Source: Nitrospirae bacterium RIFCSPLOW2_12_42_9 (GTDB taxonomy: Bacteria > Nitrospirota > 9FT-COMBO-42-15 > HDB-SIOI813). Taken from it: DNA of 16,253 nucleotides. The position numbers were made by a program, and so were the translations under genes. A model generated the notes under the pieces. The model was given only the letters and a program-made list of their open reading frames with translations, had not been told where the DNA came from and did not search any database. The DNA is taken from contig MHER01000127.1 in NCBI GenBank assembly GCA_001805205.1, forward strand, positions 5,467-21,719, written 5' to 3'. Shown one piece after another: positions 8,657-16,253 of this stretch (the stretch's first letter is position 1; every line of letters starts with the position of its first letter).

Positions 8657-8690
8657 AAAAGGCTTTCCATTTAAATGGAAAGCCTTTTTT
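8657..8690 (+). terminator. Intrinsic terminator after groEL
   Basis: A perfect 32-bp palindrome, with arms 8657-8672 and 8673-8688 (AAAAGGCTTTCCATTT and its complement), is followed by a T-run to 8690. The stem GGCTTTCC...GGAAAGCC with an A-run before and a T-run after is a classical terminator and would also work on the opposite strand. It closes the groESL transcription unit. Confidence 0.92.
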
Positions 8691-8737
8691 GCTTTTATGC
8701 TTGACTTCAATTGATATCTAATGTATGTAAAGTCCCT

Positions 8738-9115
8738 ATGCAAATGATATTATTTGTTGCTCTCTTTGGGGCAATTGGATGCCTGGCACGTTATTTTATC
8801 TCGCGTTGGGTTCATAACACATTTGGAATCGGATTTCCATATGGTACATTTATCGTAAATATATTGGGGGCTTTCCTGATCGGCTTAATAATGGAGTACA
8901 GCCTTGAGACCGAAATTATATCACCGGATCTCCGGATCGGCCTGACCATAGGGTTCCTTGGAGGTTTGACCACATTTTCAACATTCAGTTATGAAACCTT
9001 CCGGCTTATAGAGGGTGGGGAAGTCCTCTCTGCATTAATCAATATTTCGGCCAGCGTCCTAATCTGTATTTTTTTTACCTGGAGTGGAATTGTTACAGCA
9101 AGATATTTTTTATAA
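8738..9115 (+). CDS. crcB: Fluoride ion channel FluC/CrcB
   Basis: FluC proteins form antiparallel dimers that export fluoride across the inner membrane. From ATG 8738 the protein is 125 residues with four hydrophobic helices. It has GAIGCLARY near the start, the pore asparagine N41 in GTFIVNILGAF, and the signature GFLGGLTTFSTFSYE (72-86) with the phenylalanine-box residues F80 and F83. Other possible starts are TTG 8711 and ATG 8744. I chose 8738 because CrcB proteins usually begin a few residues before the first helix; the Shine-Dalgarno sequence is poor in each case. TTGACT (8701-8706) and TATGTA (8724-8729), 17 bp apart, form a weak promoter candidate. I find no crcB-type fluoride riboswitch between the groEL terminator and the gene. 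Confidence 0.93.
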   Translation: MQMILFVALFGAIGCLARYFISRWVHNTFGIGFPYGTFIVNILGAFLIGLIMEYSLETEIISPDLRIGLTIGFLGGLTTFSTFSYETFRLIEGGEVLSALINISASVLICIFFTWSGIVTARYFL

Positions 9116-9133
9116 AATTTAGATATGAACTTA

Positions 9134-9139
9134 TATAAT
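9134..9139 (+). promoter_or_regulatory. Candidate -10 box for the HDOD gene
   Basis: A perfect TATAAT lies 24 bases before the ATG of the HDOD-GAF gene, in the 47-bp gap after crcB. No good -35 hexamer is found at normal spacing, and the region is AT-rich, so this is tentative. Confidence 0.25.
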
Positions 9140-9162
9140 GAAAAAACCGAAAGACATATCTG

Positions 9163-10764
9163 ATGTATAACTCGCCTCTGCTGCAGGAACTGGAAAAGAA
9201 GTTTAAGCACAAAGGGGACCTCCCTGTGCTCAGAGATACTGCTGTTAAGGTTATGAAGATTACGGAGGACAGGGTGGCCGGGGCACCACAATTGACAAGG
9301 GCAATCCTCCGTGACCAGGGACTTACTGCCAAAATCCTGAAGGTAGCCAACTCAATCTTTTATAATCCTACTGACAAAGAGATAAACACCATATCAAAGG
9401 CTGTGGTACTTTTGGGTTTTGATATGATACGGAGTATCAGTTTCGGTCTCTCCTTTCTTGAGATGTTTCAGAAGCATTATCCTCATATTGACATAAAAAA
9501 GATCATGGCTGAATCATTTATTGCTGCTACACAGGCCATGGAGATAGCAAATGTTATACATCATCCTCAGCCGGAAGAGGTTTTTATCGCAGCACTTCTC
9601 TACAGACTTGGTCCTATGACTGTAGCATATTATCTGCCAGAGGCATATCTTAAGGCACAACAGCTTGTTACCGTGTCAGGACTTTCTACTGAAGAGGCTG
9701 AACAAAAAACCCTTGGTTTTTCTTTCAATCAGGTCGGAATAGCCTTTGCAAAGGAGTGGGGTCTTCCGGAGGGTGTTGTGTATGCCTTATCTCCGGTTAA
9801 TATCGGGTCTTCACAGGTCCATTCACCAATCGAACAGCTTCAGGTCATTGCCCATCTGTCAAATAAGATTACTCAAAATCTGTTTACAGATGAAAGGGAA
9901 AATGGTGACCTGGGCAGGTTCGTCCATAATCTCCAGAAATGCCTTGCTATCAACCAGGATGAAGGGATAAGACTTATTGAGGATTCTTATAAAAAGGCGA
10001 CAGAAGTTTCAAGGCTTTTTGGAATCGAGGTTGAAAAGTTCAAACCAGCCGCTGCATTGTCTAAGTCTAACGGGGGACCTCCTTCTCTCCGGGATAGGTT
10101 ATTGGATAGTCTGGGGAAGATATTTGAGGGCAAGGCAGAAAAGGGGAAGGAAGATGATAAAGAGGATGTAGAGGAGGATTTAAACGTTTCCGGGAACATG
10201 GAAGACTGTCAACCGGCAAACAATTCAGATACACAAGTGTCTCATGCGTTACTTCAGCTAAAATTCCTTCAGGAGATATCCATGCATATCTTTGGGAATC
10301 AGGATATCAATACCCTGTTTAATATGATACTTGAAGGGCTCAACCGTGGTATAGGATTTGACAGGTCACTCCTTGCCCTGTGTAATCACCCAAAGACAAG
10401 GGTGGCAGGACGATTCGCCCTTGGTATAGATTCTGATAATATGGCAAATCTGATAGACCTGCCTATAAACCCAACTGAGAATATCTTTGGGATATCCTTC
10501 AGAGAGCTTAAGCCTTATATTGTTCAGGATATAGATTCTGAGGAATTCAGACCATATATCCCGGATATTATACGGAATGAATTTAAGGCAAGTGCCTTTG
10601 TATTAAGCCCCATTCATGCAAAGGGTAATGTCATCGGATTTTTCTATGCAGATAATGCACCATCCGGCAGGCAAATTACAATGGAAGATTTTAAGTCGTT
10701 TATCCACTTCACTCTTCAGGCTAATATAAGCCTGGAGCGTTTGATGATTGCTGCGGCAAAATAA
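9163..10764 (+). CDS. HDOD domain protein with C-terminal GAF domain
   Basis: This is a probable cytoplasmic signalling protein of 533 residues. An HDOD domain (about 15-240) is shown by GDLPVLRDTAVKVMKI, the DQGLTAKILKVANSIFYN block and INTISKAVVLLGFDMIRS. Where true HD phosphohydrolases carry the HD pair, this protein has ALLYRLG (144-150), so it is not expected to hydrolyse cyclic dinucleotides; HDOD proteins are generally regulatory. A strongly acidic linker (about 322-345, KGKEDDKEDVEEDL) leads to a GAF-like sensory domain (about 360-530: LLQLKFLQEIS...GIGFDRSLLALC...GNVIGFFYAD). The ligand is unknown. It starts 47 bp after crcB on the same strand and meets accA tail to tail with 26 bp between. 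Confidence 0.85.
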   Translation: MYNSPLLQELEKKFKHKGDLPVLRDTAVKVMKITEDRVAGAPQLTRAILRDQGLTAKILKVANSIFYNPTDKEINTISKAVVLLGFDMIRSISFGLSFLEMFQKHYPHIDIKKIMAESFIAATQAMEIANVIHHPQPEEVFIAALLYRLGPMTVAYYLPEAYLKAQQLVTVSGLSTEEAEQKTLGFSFNQVGIAFAKEWGLPEGVVYALSPVNIGSSQVHSPIEQLQVIAHLSNKITQNLFTDERENGDLGRFVHNLQKCLAINQDEGIRLIEDSYKKATEVSRLFGIEVEKFKPAAALSKSNGGPPSLRDRLLDSLGKIFEGKAEKGKEDDKEDVEEDLNVSGNMEDCQPANNSDTQVSHALLQLKFLQEISMHIFGNQDINTLFNMILEGLNRGIGFDRSLLALCNHPKTRVAGRFALGIDSDNMANLIDLPINPTENIFGISFRELKPYIVQDIDSEEFRPYIPDIIRNEFKASAFVLSPIHAKGNVIGFFYADNAPSGRQITMEDFKSFIHFTLQANISLERLMIAAAK

Positions 10765-10790
10765 CAATTCAAAAACTGTTCAGGCACTGT

Positions 10791-11747
10791 TTATTCCTTG
10801 AAAACTCCCATTTTCCTGAATTTTTCATATCGCATAATGGTAAGTTTATCACCCGGAATTGATTCGATCTCTTTTAATGATTTGGAGATTGTCTCTTTAA
10901 GGTTCTGTGCAGCAATGGTTGGGTTTCTGTGGGCACCACCTACAGGTTCTTTTACTATTGTATCTATTACGCCGAGCTTTTTAAGATCCTGAGCAGTCAT
11001 CTTTAATGTCTCAGAGGCATCAGCCGCCCTTGTGCCATCACCCCAAAGAATGGCTGCACATCCCTCCGGTGATATAACAGAGTATATGGAATGTTCTAAC
11101 ATTATCACCCTGTCACCTACACCTATGGCTAATGCACCACCACTTCCTCCTTCTCCAATAATTGAGGCGATTATTGGAACCTCCAATCTGAACATCTCGA
11201 ACAGGTTTTTTGATATTGCCTCTGACTGCCCCCTTTCTTCAGCCCCTATGCCAGGATAGGCGCCGGGAGTGTCAATAAAGGTCAGGATCGGTTTCCTGAA
11301 TTTTGAAGCTAATTGCATCAGTCGGAGTGACTTTCTGTATCCTTCCGGGTTTGGCATGCCAAAATTTCTGAAGATCTTATCCTTTGTACCTTTTCCCTTC
11401 TGGTGTCCTATGACTATTACAGATTTTCCATTGAATCTGCCCATTCCTCCAATAATGGAGGGGTCATCTGCAAAGTGTCTGTCACCATGGAGTTCTACGA
11501 AGTTTTCTATTATCAGTTCTATAAAGTCCTGTGTGGTAGGTCTGCTGGAATGTCTTGCTACCTGAGTCTTTTGCCATGGCGTGAGCTTTGAGTAAATACG
11601 GTCAAGTATGGATTGTGATCGTTTGGTCAGTTTTTCTATCTCTGAATATATTCGTGGATCCTCCATTTGGACATAAGAACGGAGTTTTTCAATCTTTTCC
11701 TCTATCTCTATCAAAGGTTTTTCAAAATCAAGTAATTCTTTAGGCAT
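10791..11747 (-). CDS. accA: Acetyl-CoA carboxylase carboxyltransferase subunit alpha
   Basis: AccA with AccD transfers the carboxyl group from biotin on AccB to acetyl-CoA, giving malonyl-CoA, the committed step of fatty acid synthesis. The 318 residues match the usual length. After an N-terminal helical segment come the signature [12 protein letters not shown] (85-96), [10 protein letters not shown] (130-139), DTPGAYPG (159-166) and the glycine-rich active-site block [10 protein letters not shown] (198-207). It lies 11 bp downstream of dnaE on the same strand and has little Shine-Dalgarno sequence, so cotranscription and coupled translation with dnaE are likely. No clear terminator hairpin is visible in the 26 bp after the stop. 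Confidence 0.98.
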   Translation of the reverse strand: MPKELLDFEKPLIEIEEKIEKLRSYVQMEDPRIYSEIEKLTKRSQSILDRIYSKLTPWQKTQVARHSSRPTTQDFIELIIENFVELHGDRHFADDPSIIGGMGRFNGKSVIVIGHQKGKGTKDKIFRNFGMPNPEGYRKSLRLMQLASKFRKPILTFIDTPGAYPGIGAEERGQSEAISKNLFEMFRLEVPIIASIIGEGGSGGALAIGVGDRVIMLEHSIYSVISPEGCAAILWGDGTRAADASETLKMTAQDLKKLGVIDTIVKEPVGGAHRNPTIAAQNLKETISKSLKEIESIPGDKLTIMRYEKFRKMGVFKE

Positions 11748-11758
11748 ATTGTGTAACT

Positions 11759-14700
11759 CTAATTAAATAAGATAGAATTTTTCCCAAACCTTGTCTCGAC
11801 AGCCGTTATAAGGTTATTTGATGGGTTAATCCTCATACTGTTATCAAGTGCAAGGATATACTCTTTCTGGTTAGAGATAATATGGATGTATACAGGGTAT
11901 GCCCCACTGTGTTCTTTTAGTATCCCTTTAAGCGCCTTTAAATCATCCTGTGTCAGACCTACTGAATGAAGCCTGATATCTACCCTCGTATCTTTTTTAA
12001 CAGGAGCGGTCAGGAGGTCCTGAATCTTGCTTGATTTGATCTTGAATCCGGCATCGCTCTTATTGATCGAACCAATTATTATAACCGGTTTATCTTCTGC
12101 GAGGATATCTGATGACGCCTTGTATGTATCAGGAAATATGATTACCTCTGCAAATCCATCCATATCTTCAATCCTTGCATAGGCCATCTTATCACCCTTT
12201 TTTGTGAGGGTTGTCTTTATTTCCGTAATGATACCACAGATAACAACCTCTTTTCCATCATCTAATTCAGCAATGTCTTTAGTTGTTATTTGAGAATGTT
12301 TTTTAATTACTGCTTCAAATCGCGCAAGAGGATGTCCGGTTATATAAAATCCTATAGTTTCCTTCTCATTTTTTAGCAGGATATGTTCATCCCACTCATC
12401 TATATTGGGAATAAGCCCTGAAGGATTGCCCTGATCTTCGGGAGTTAAGGTGTCAAAGATACTCACCTGGTTTTTGCTCTTCTGATATGAACCTCCGAAA
12501 GAGATCGCCTTATCGATCACATCCATATGCCGGGACCGGTGTATGCCCATGCTGTCAAAGGCACCACACTTTATCAGAGATTCTATTGTCCTTTTATTTA
12601 CCTTCCGGAGGTCAACACGTTTGCAAAAATCAAAAACAGATTTGAAGTTCCCACTCTCTCTTCTTGTAGCTATTATTGATTCTATGGCTGATTCACCGAC
12701 ATTCTTTATTGCTACAAGCCCGAACCTTATTGATTTACCTGTTACAGTAAAGTCCTTTTCACTCTCATTCACATCAGGCGGAAGTACATCTATCCCCATA
12801 TCCTTACACTCACGGATACCAGCCGTGACCTTATCCATCTTGCCCATTTCACAGGTAAGCATAGCTGCCATATATTCCACAGGATAGTGAACCTTAAGAT
12901 ATGCGGTTTGATAGCTTATGAGGGCATAAGCAGCGCTATGGGACTTATTAAACCCATATCCTGCAAAGTATTCAATGAGGTCAAATATCTTCTCAGCCTT
13001 TTTGCTATTTATATTCTTCTGTTTTGCACCTTCTTTAAACCTCTCCTTTAAGTTTGTCATGGTCTCAGGGTCTTTTTTACCCATTGCCCGCCGTAATATA
13101 TCAGCCTCACCCATGCTGAATCCTGCGAGTACATTTGCAATCTTCATTACCTGTTCCTGGTAGACAATTACACCATGAGTCTCTTTTAAGATATCCTTTA
13201 TCTCAGGTGTCTCATATTTAACAGGGATTAATCCCCTGCGTCGTTTAACATAATCATCTACCATGCCGCTCCCTAATGGACCTGGCCTGTAGAGGGCAAG
13301 GATTGCTATAAGGTCTTCAAATTTGTCAGGCTTAATTTTTACAAGGATATCCCGCATACCACTACTCTCAAGCTGAAAGATCCCTGTTGTATTGCCGGAT
13401 GAGAATAGTTCATATGTTGCAAGGTCATCGAGAGGGATAGAAACTATATCAAATCTCTCATTGTCATCTTCCTGAGTTGTGCTGTTTATCAACCTTACTG
13501 TATGGTCAATAACTGTAAGGGTCTTGAGTCCAAGGAAGTCAAACTTTACAAGCCCGATCTTTTCTATATCTTCCATTGCAAACTGTGTTACAACTTCATC
13601 TTTTGTTCCACGGCTGAGCGGGACATACTCTGTAAGAGGTTCTTTAGAAATAACAATACCGGCGGCATGAGTTGATGCATGTCTTGTAAGTCCTTCCAGA
13701 GAAAGTGCATATTCTATCAGTGTTGTTATCCTGCTATCTGCATTCATCAGTTCCTTTAACTTTGGTTCAGAACTCAATGCATCTTCTAATTTTACATTCG
13801 GCCCCTCAGGGATAAGCTTTGCAACCCTGTCCACTTCTGAATAGGGGATGTCAAGACTCCGGCCTACATCTCTTATAACTCCTCTCGCGGCCATAGTACC
13901 GAAGGTAATAATCTGTGCGACGTGGTCACGCCCATATTTCCCTGTCACATACTGTATCACCCTGTCCCTTTTGTCCATGCAGAAGTCTATATCTATATCA
14001 GGCATACTTATCCTCTCAGGGTTAAGGAAACGCTCAAAGAGGAGGCCATATTTAATTGGATTCAGGTCAGTTATCCTGAGACAATAGGCGACAAGGCTCC
14101 CTGCTGCAGAACCCCTTCCAGGACCTACAGGTATGGCATTTGCCTTTGCATAGTTAATAAAATCCCAGACAATAAGAAAATATCCGGCATACCCCATCCT
14201 GTTTATAACACTGAGTTCTTCTTTCAGCCTTGCCTCATATTCGGATTTAGGAACGGAGGAGGCGGCCACGGGTGCTGCTCCCTCCGGGAATCTCTCCTCC
14301 AGTCCTTTGAAGGCAAGCCTTTCAACAAAGCTCTCCTTTGTGAATCCCTCCGGGACATCATATTCAGGCAGAAAGAATCTGCCAAATTGAAGTTCTACAT
14401 TACATTTCTTGGCAATCTCTCTTGAATTTAGAATTGCCTCAGGGATTTCAGAAAATGCCCTGTGCATCTCTTCAGGTGACTTCATGTAGAATTCATCTGT
14501 AGAAAATCTGAGCCTATGAGGGTCATTTATATTTGAACCTGTCTGTATGCAGAGTAGTATTTCATGCGCCCGCGCATTCTCCCTTTTTAAATAATGACAA
14601 TCACCGGTAGCAACAACCTGAACGCCGAGTTTCTTTGAAAGTCTGATAAGATCCCTGTTTATCTTTTCCTGGTCTTTGATTTTGTTATCCTGTATTTCAA

Positions 14701-15229
14701 AATAAAAATTATCCCTGCCAAAGATATCTATATATTCACCTGCAGCCTTGATGGCGTCTTCTTCTCTCCCTTCCAAAAGTCTGTAAGGGACCTCCCCCTT
14801 GAGACATGAGCTCAGGCAGATCAATCCTTCACTGTGCTGTGCAAGTAGCTCCTTGTCTATACGGGGTCTGTAATAAAAACCTTCCAGATGTGCCTCACTA
14901 ACAAGCTTAATGAGGTTTTTATATCCAATATTGCTGGAGGCAAGCAGTACAATGTGAAATGAGGCATTTGGTATACCATAGTTATCTTTTTTATCCAGCC
15001 GGCCTTTTGGTGCAATATAGGCTTCGCATCCAATTATTGGTTTTATACCCTTTTTCATAGCAGCCTGATAGAACTCGATTACCCCAAACATATTTCCATG
15101 GTCTGTAATTGCCAGTGCAGGCATCTTGTATCTGTCTGCTGTGTCTACGACTGCCTCAATAGTATTTGCCCCATCGAGGAGGCTGTATTTTGTATGAAAA
15201 TGGAGGTGGACAAAATCCGAATGTTTCAT
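11759..15229 (-). CDS. dnaE: DNA polymerase III subunit alpha (DnaE)
   Basis: DnaE is the replicative polymerase subunit. The 1156 residues are full length, in the order PHP domain (about 1-280), polymerase palm/fingers/thumb (to about 800), helix-hairpin-helix region (about 830-900), OB fold (about 980-1070) and a C-terminal domain. Catalytic aspartates are D411 and D413 in [12 protein letters not shown] and D564 in KFDFLGLKT; the [14 protein letters not shown] and [19 protein letters not shown] blocks are intact. The PHP domain keeps H10, H12, D19, H44, E69, H92, C142, D210 and H212, a full ligand set that E. coli DnaE lacks in part, so it may have exonuclease activity. The start ATG (15229) has the Shine-Dalgarno sequence GAGGG seven bases upstream and the product begins [20 protein letters not shown]. 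Confidence 0.98.
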   Translation of the reverse strand: MKHSDFVHLHFHTKYSLLDGANTIEAVVDTADRYKMPALAITDHGNMFGVIEFYQAAMKKGIKPIIGCEAYIAPKGRLDKKDNYGIPNASFHIVLLASSNIGYKNLIKLVSEAHLEGFYYRPRIDKELLAQHSEGLICLSSCLKGEVPYRLLEGREEDAIKAAGEYIDIFGRDNFYFEIQDNKIKDQEKINRDLIRLSKKLGVQVVATGDCHYLKRENARAHEILLCIQTGSNINDPHRLRFSTDEFYMKSPEEMHRAFSEIPEAILNSREIAKKCNVELQFGRFFLPEYDVPEGFTKESFVERLAFKGLEERFPEGAAPVAASSVPKSEYEARLKEELSVINRMGYAGYFLIVWDFINYAKANAIPVGPGRGSAAGSLVAYCLRITDLNPIKYGLLFERFLNPERISMPDIDIDFCMDKRDRVIQYVTGKYGRDHVAQIITFGTMAARGVIRDVGRSLDIPYSEVDRVAKLIPEGPNVKLEDALSSEPKLKELMNADSRITTLIEYALSLEGLTRHASTHAAGIVISKEPLTEYVPLSRGTKDEVVTQFAMEDIEKIGLVKFDFLGLKTLTVIDHTVRLINSTTQEDDNERFDIVSIPLDDLATYELFSSGNTTGIFQLESSGMRDILVKIKPDKFEDLIAILALYRPGPLGSGMVDDYVKRRRGLIPVKYETPEIKDILKETHGVIVYQEQVMKIANVLAGFSMGEADILRRAMGKKDPETMTNLKERFKEGAKQKNINSKKAEKIFDLIEYFAGYGFNKSHSAAYALISYQTAYLKVHYPVEYMAAMLTCEMGKMDKVTAGIRECKDMGIDVLPPDVNESEKDFTVTGKSIRFGLVAIKNVGESAIESIIATRRESGNFKSVFDFCKRVDLRKVNKRTIESLIKCGAFDSMGIHRSRHMDVIDKAISFGGSYQKSKNQVSIFDTLTPEDQGNPSGLIPNIDEWDEHILLKNEKETIGFYITGHPLARFEAVIKKHSQITTKDIAELDDGKEVVICGIITEIKTTLTKKGDKMAYARIEDMDGFAEVIIFPDTYKASSDILAEDKPVIIIGSINKSDAGFKIKSSKIQDLLTAPVKKDTRVDIRLHSVGLTQDDLKALKGILKEHSGAYPVYIHIISNQKEYILALDNSMRINPSNNLITAVETRFGKNSILFN

Positions 15230-15427
15230 AATTATCCCTCTATTCTATATAATGTAGCGGGTTGGCATTTTTATAGAATTTATCAACAATATATAGATTT
15301 TATATTGTGGATATTGTATAATCTATCTGCTTCATTGTCAATTGAGGATTTATTTCACATCCAAATTGAATCTGAACCATAACTACCTTATTGTATATAA
15401 GTTTATATACCTCCGATAAATTTATTG
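15230..15427. other. AT-rich divergent intergenic region (dnaE / HEAT gene)
   Basis: These 198 bp must hold the promoters of dnaE (leftward) and of the HEAT-repeat gene (rightward). A TATAAT on the plus strand lies at 15317-15322, but without a fitting -35. Short inverted repeats are frequent: CAATATA (15287-15293) with TATATTG (15301-15307), ATAGATT with AATCTAT (15320-15326), and a perfect pair at 15393-15410. One DnaA-box-like word, TTATCAACA, lies at 15280-15288. None of these is strong enough to call a specific promoter. I see no gene in this stretch. Confidence 0.6.
15393..15410. repeat. Perfect inverted repeat upstream of the HEAT gene
   Basis: GTATATAA, two bases, then TTATATAC forms an 18-bp near-palindrome that ends 17 bp before the ATG at 15428. 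Its position in the probable 5' region could suit an operator or a small mRNA hairpin, but AT-rich DNA makes such repeats common. Confidence 0.5.
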
Positions 15428-16253
15428 ATGTATTACTATTATGTTGAGCAAATAGTATTATTTTTAATAGCCTTTATTGGCGTATTAGTATTCATTCTAC
15501 TGACGGTTGTCGGTTTGAGAAGAATAAAGAGGGAAAGATATTATAAAAGACTCGACCATCTCCGTGATACTTACAGACAGATCCTCTTTCCAGTTTTAAC
15601 AAATTCGATCCCAATACCTGAGGAATGTTTTGGTAAAAATGTGTTTTCTGTGGAGTGGTATGCCATTGAAGATATATTATTTGAGGCAATAGAGAAAAAA
15701 ATAACTTCTTTACCATCTATAACAGATGTTTTAAAAAGACTGGGTTACATAGATATATATATAATGCGTCTACAAAAGGGTAATAAATTTCAAAGGGCAC
15801 TTGCAGCAGAGAAACTCGGTAAGGCAGGCGCATTAAATGCGGTCCCTTTTCTGATTAATGCTATTAAAGATAAAGAGAGGGAGGTCCGGACGGTTGCTGC
15901 CCGGGCCCTTGGAATAATTAATGAACCAACATCTGTAAGGCTATTAACAGATCTTCTTATTCACTGTCTGGATGACCCGGATTACGTACCGCTCCGTATT
16001 GTAAAGTCTGCGATAAGAAAATATAAGAGAGAGGCGGTGCAACACCTTATCCCATTATTGCACCATAGTTCCTGGAGGGTCAGGGGCCAGGCTGCAGACA
16101 TAATCGGAGATATTGGCATCAGTATGCCGGTGGAAGTTCTAATTACCAGATTAAATGATACAGAACCCGATGTCAGGGCCAAGGTGTCAAGGGCGCTCGG
16201 AAAGATCAGGGCAAAAGAGGCAGTGGAGCATCTGATTGGAAGGTTAAAAGACC
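15428..16253 (+). CDS. Membrane-anchored HEAT-repeat protein (3' end missing)
   Basis: The frame opened by ATG 15428 stays open to the window end (275 codons). It begins MYYYYVEQ, then has one hydrophobic helix (about 8-30, IVLFLIAFIGVLVFILLTVV) followed by the basic RRIKRERYYKR (31-41). This suggests a single-pass inner-membrane anchor with the rest in the cytoplasm. Residues 42-115 are helical and unassigned. From about 120 there are four or five tandem HEAT/PBS-type repeats of roughly 30 residues with the LG..GA..AVP.L..ALKD.E..VR..AA.ALG pattern, for example AAEKLGKAGALNAVPFLINA and VRAKVSRALGKIRAKEAVEH. Such repeats usually bind proteins. No Shine-Dalgarno sequence is obvious, and an in-frame TTG at 15425 is an alternative start. 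The partner and the C-terminus are outside the window. Confidence 0.8.
   Translation, partial: MYYYYVEQIVLFLIAFIGVLVFILLTVVGLRRIKRERYYKRLDHLRDTYRQILFPVLTNSIPIPEECFGKNVFSVEWYAIEDILFEAIEKKITSLPSITDVLKRLGYIDIYIMRLQKGNKFQRALAAEKLGKAGALNAVPFLINAIKDKEREVRTVAARALGIINEPTSVRLLTDLLIHCLDDPDYVPLRIVKSAIRKYKREAVQHLIPLLHHSSWRVRGQAADIIGDIGISMPVEVLITRLNDTEPDVRAKVSRALGKIRAKEAVEHLIGRLKD

Noticed and set aside
8637..8737. Fluoride (crcB) riboswitch before crcB
   Set aside because: The space is filled by the groEL terminator and about 47 further bases; no riboswitch-like pseudoknot core or conserved words are visible.
10765..10790. Bidirectional terminator between the convergent HDOD and accA genes
   Set aside because: The 26 bp contain no stem of useful length followed by a T-run on either strand.
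13922..14425. A 167-codon plus-strand frame opposite dnaE
   Set aside because: It is antisense to the conserved polymerase core; the composition is unlike a real protein and no ribosome-binding site is seen.
15280..15288. DnaA box TTATCAACA as a sign of an origin near dnaE
   Set aside because: It is a single word with one mismatch in AT-rich DNA. There is no box cluster and no dnaA, dnaN or gyrB gene nearby.
15492..15716. A minus-strand frame of 74 codons in the HEAT gene region
   Set aside because: The plus-strand frame from 15428 to the window end explains this DNA with a transmembrane helix and HEAT repeats.

Overview
The window is a compact bacterial chromosome segment of moderate to low GC, dominated by core housekeeping genes. 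It reads as a Gram-negative-type, probably uncultivated lineage. The gene order secY-adk-map-infA-rpmJ-rpsM-rpsK-rpsD-rpoA-rplQ, a dnaE-accA pair, an HDOD-GAF regulator and a Thermus-like intact PHP domain in DnaE would fit Nitrospirota or Desulfobacterota-like bacteria. That placement is inference from gene order and protein style, not from a search.

Layout: 1-6603 (+) is the end of the spc operon plus the alpha operon: rplO (3' part), secY, adk, map, infA, rpmJ, rpsM, rpsK, rpsD, rpoA, rplQ. These genes couple ribosome assembly, translation initiation, protein export, N-terminal Met removal, adenylate balance and RNA polymerase alpha supply. The run is broken once, between rpsK and rpsD, by a 120-bp inverted-repeat (MITE-like) element at 4331-4450. 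6684-8632 (+) is groES-groEL, 80 bp after rplQ with no intrinsic terminator and no CIRCE operator between, and closed by a strong palindromic terminator at 8657-8690. 8738-9115 (+) is a small FluC/CrcB fluoride channel, followed by an HDOD-GAF signalling protein (9163-10764, +). Convergent to it, on the minus strand, lie dnaE (15229-11759) and accA (11747-10791), 11 bp apart and probably cotranscribed. A 198-bp AT-rich divergent intergenic region (15230-15427) separates dnaE from a membrane-anchored HEAT-repeat protein that starts at 15428 (+) and runs off the window.

Most of the window is ordinary. The points worth a second look are the MITE-like element inside the essential ribosomal operon, the groESL placement and its missing CIRCE, a perfect extended -10 promoter between map and infA, competing RNA pairings in front of rpoA, the complete PHP metal-ligand set in DnaE, and the membrane-anchored HEAT protein. 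I see no CRISPR array, tRNA, rRNA, prophage, transposase or clear novel multigene system.
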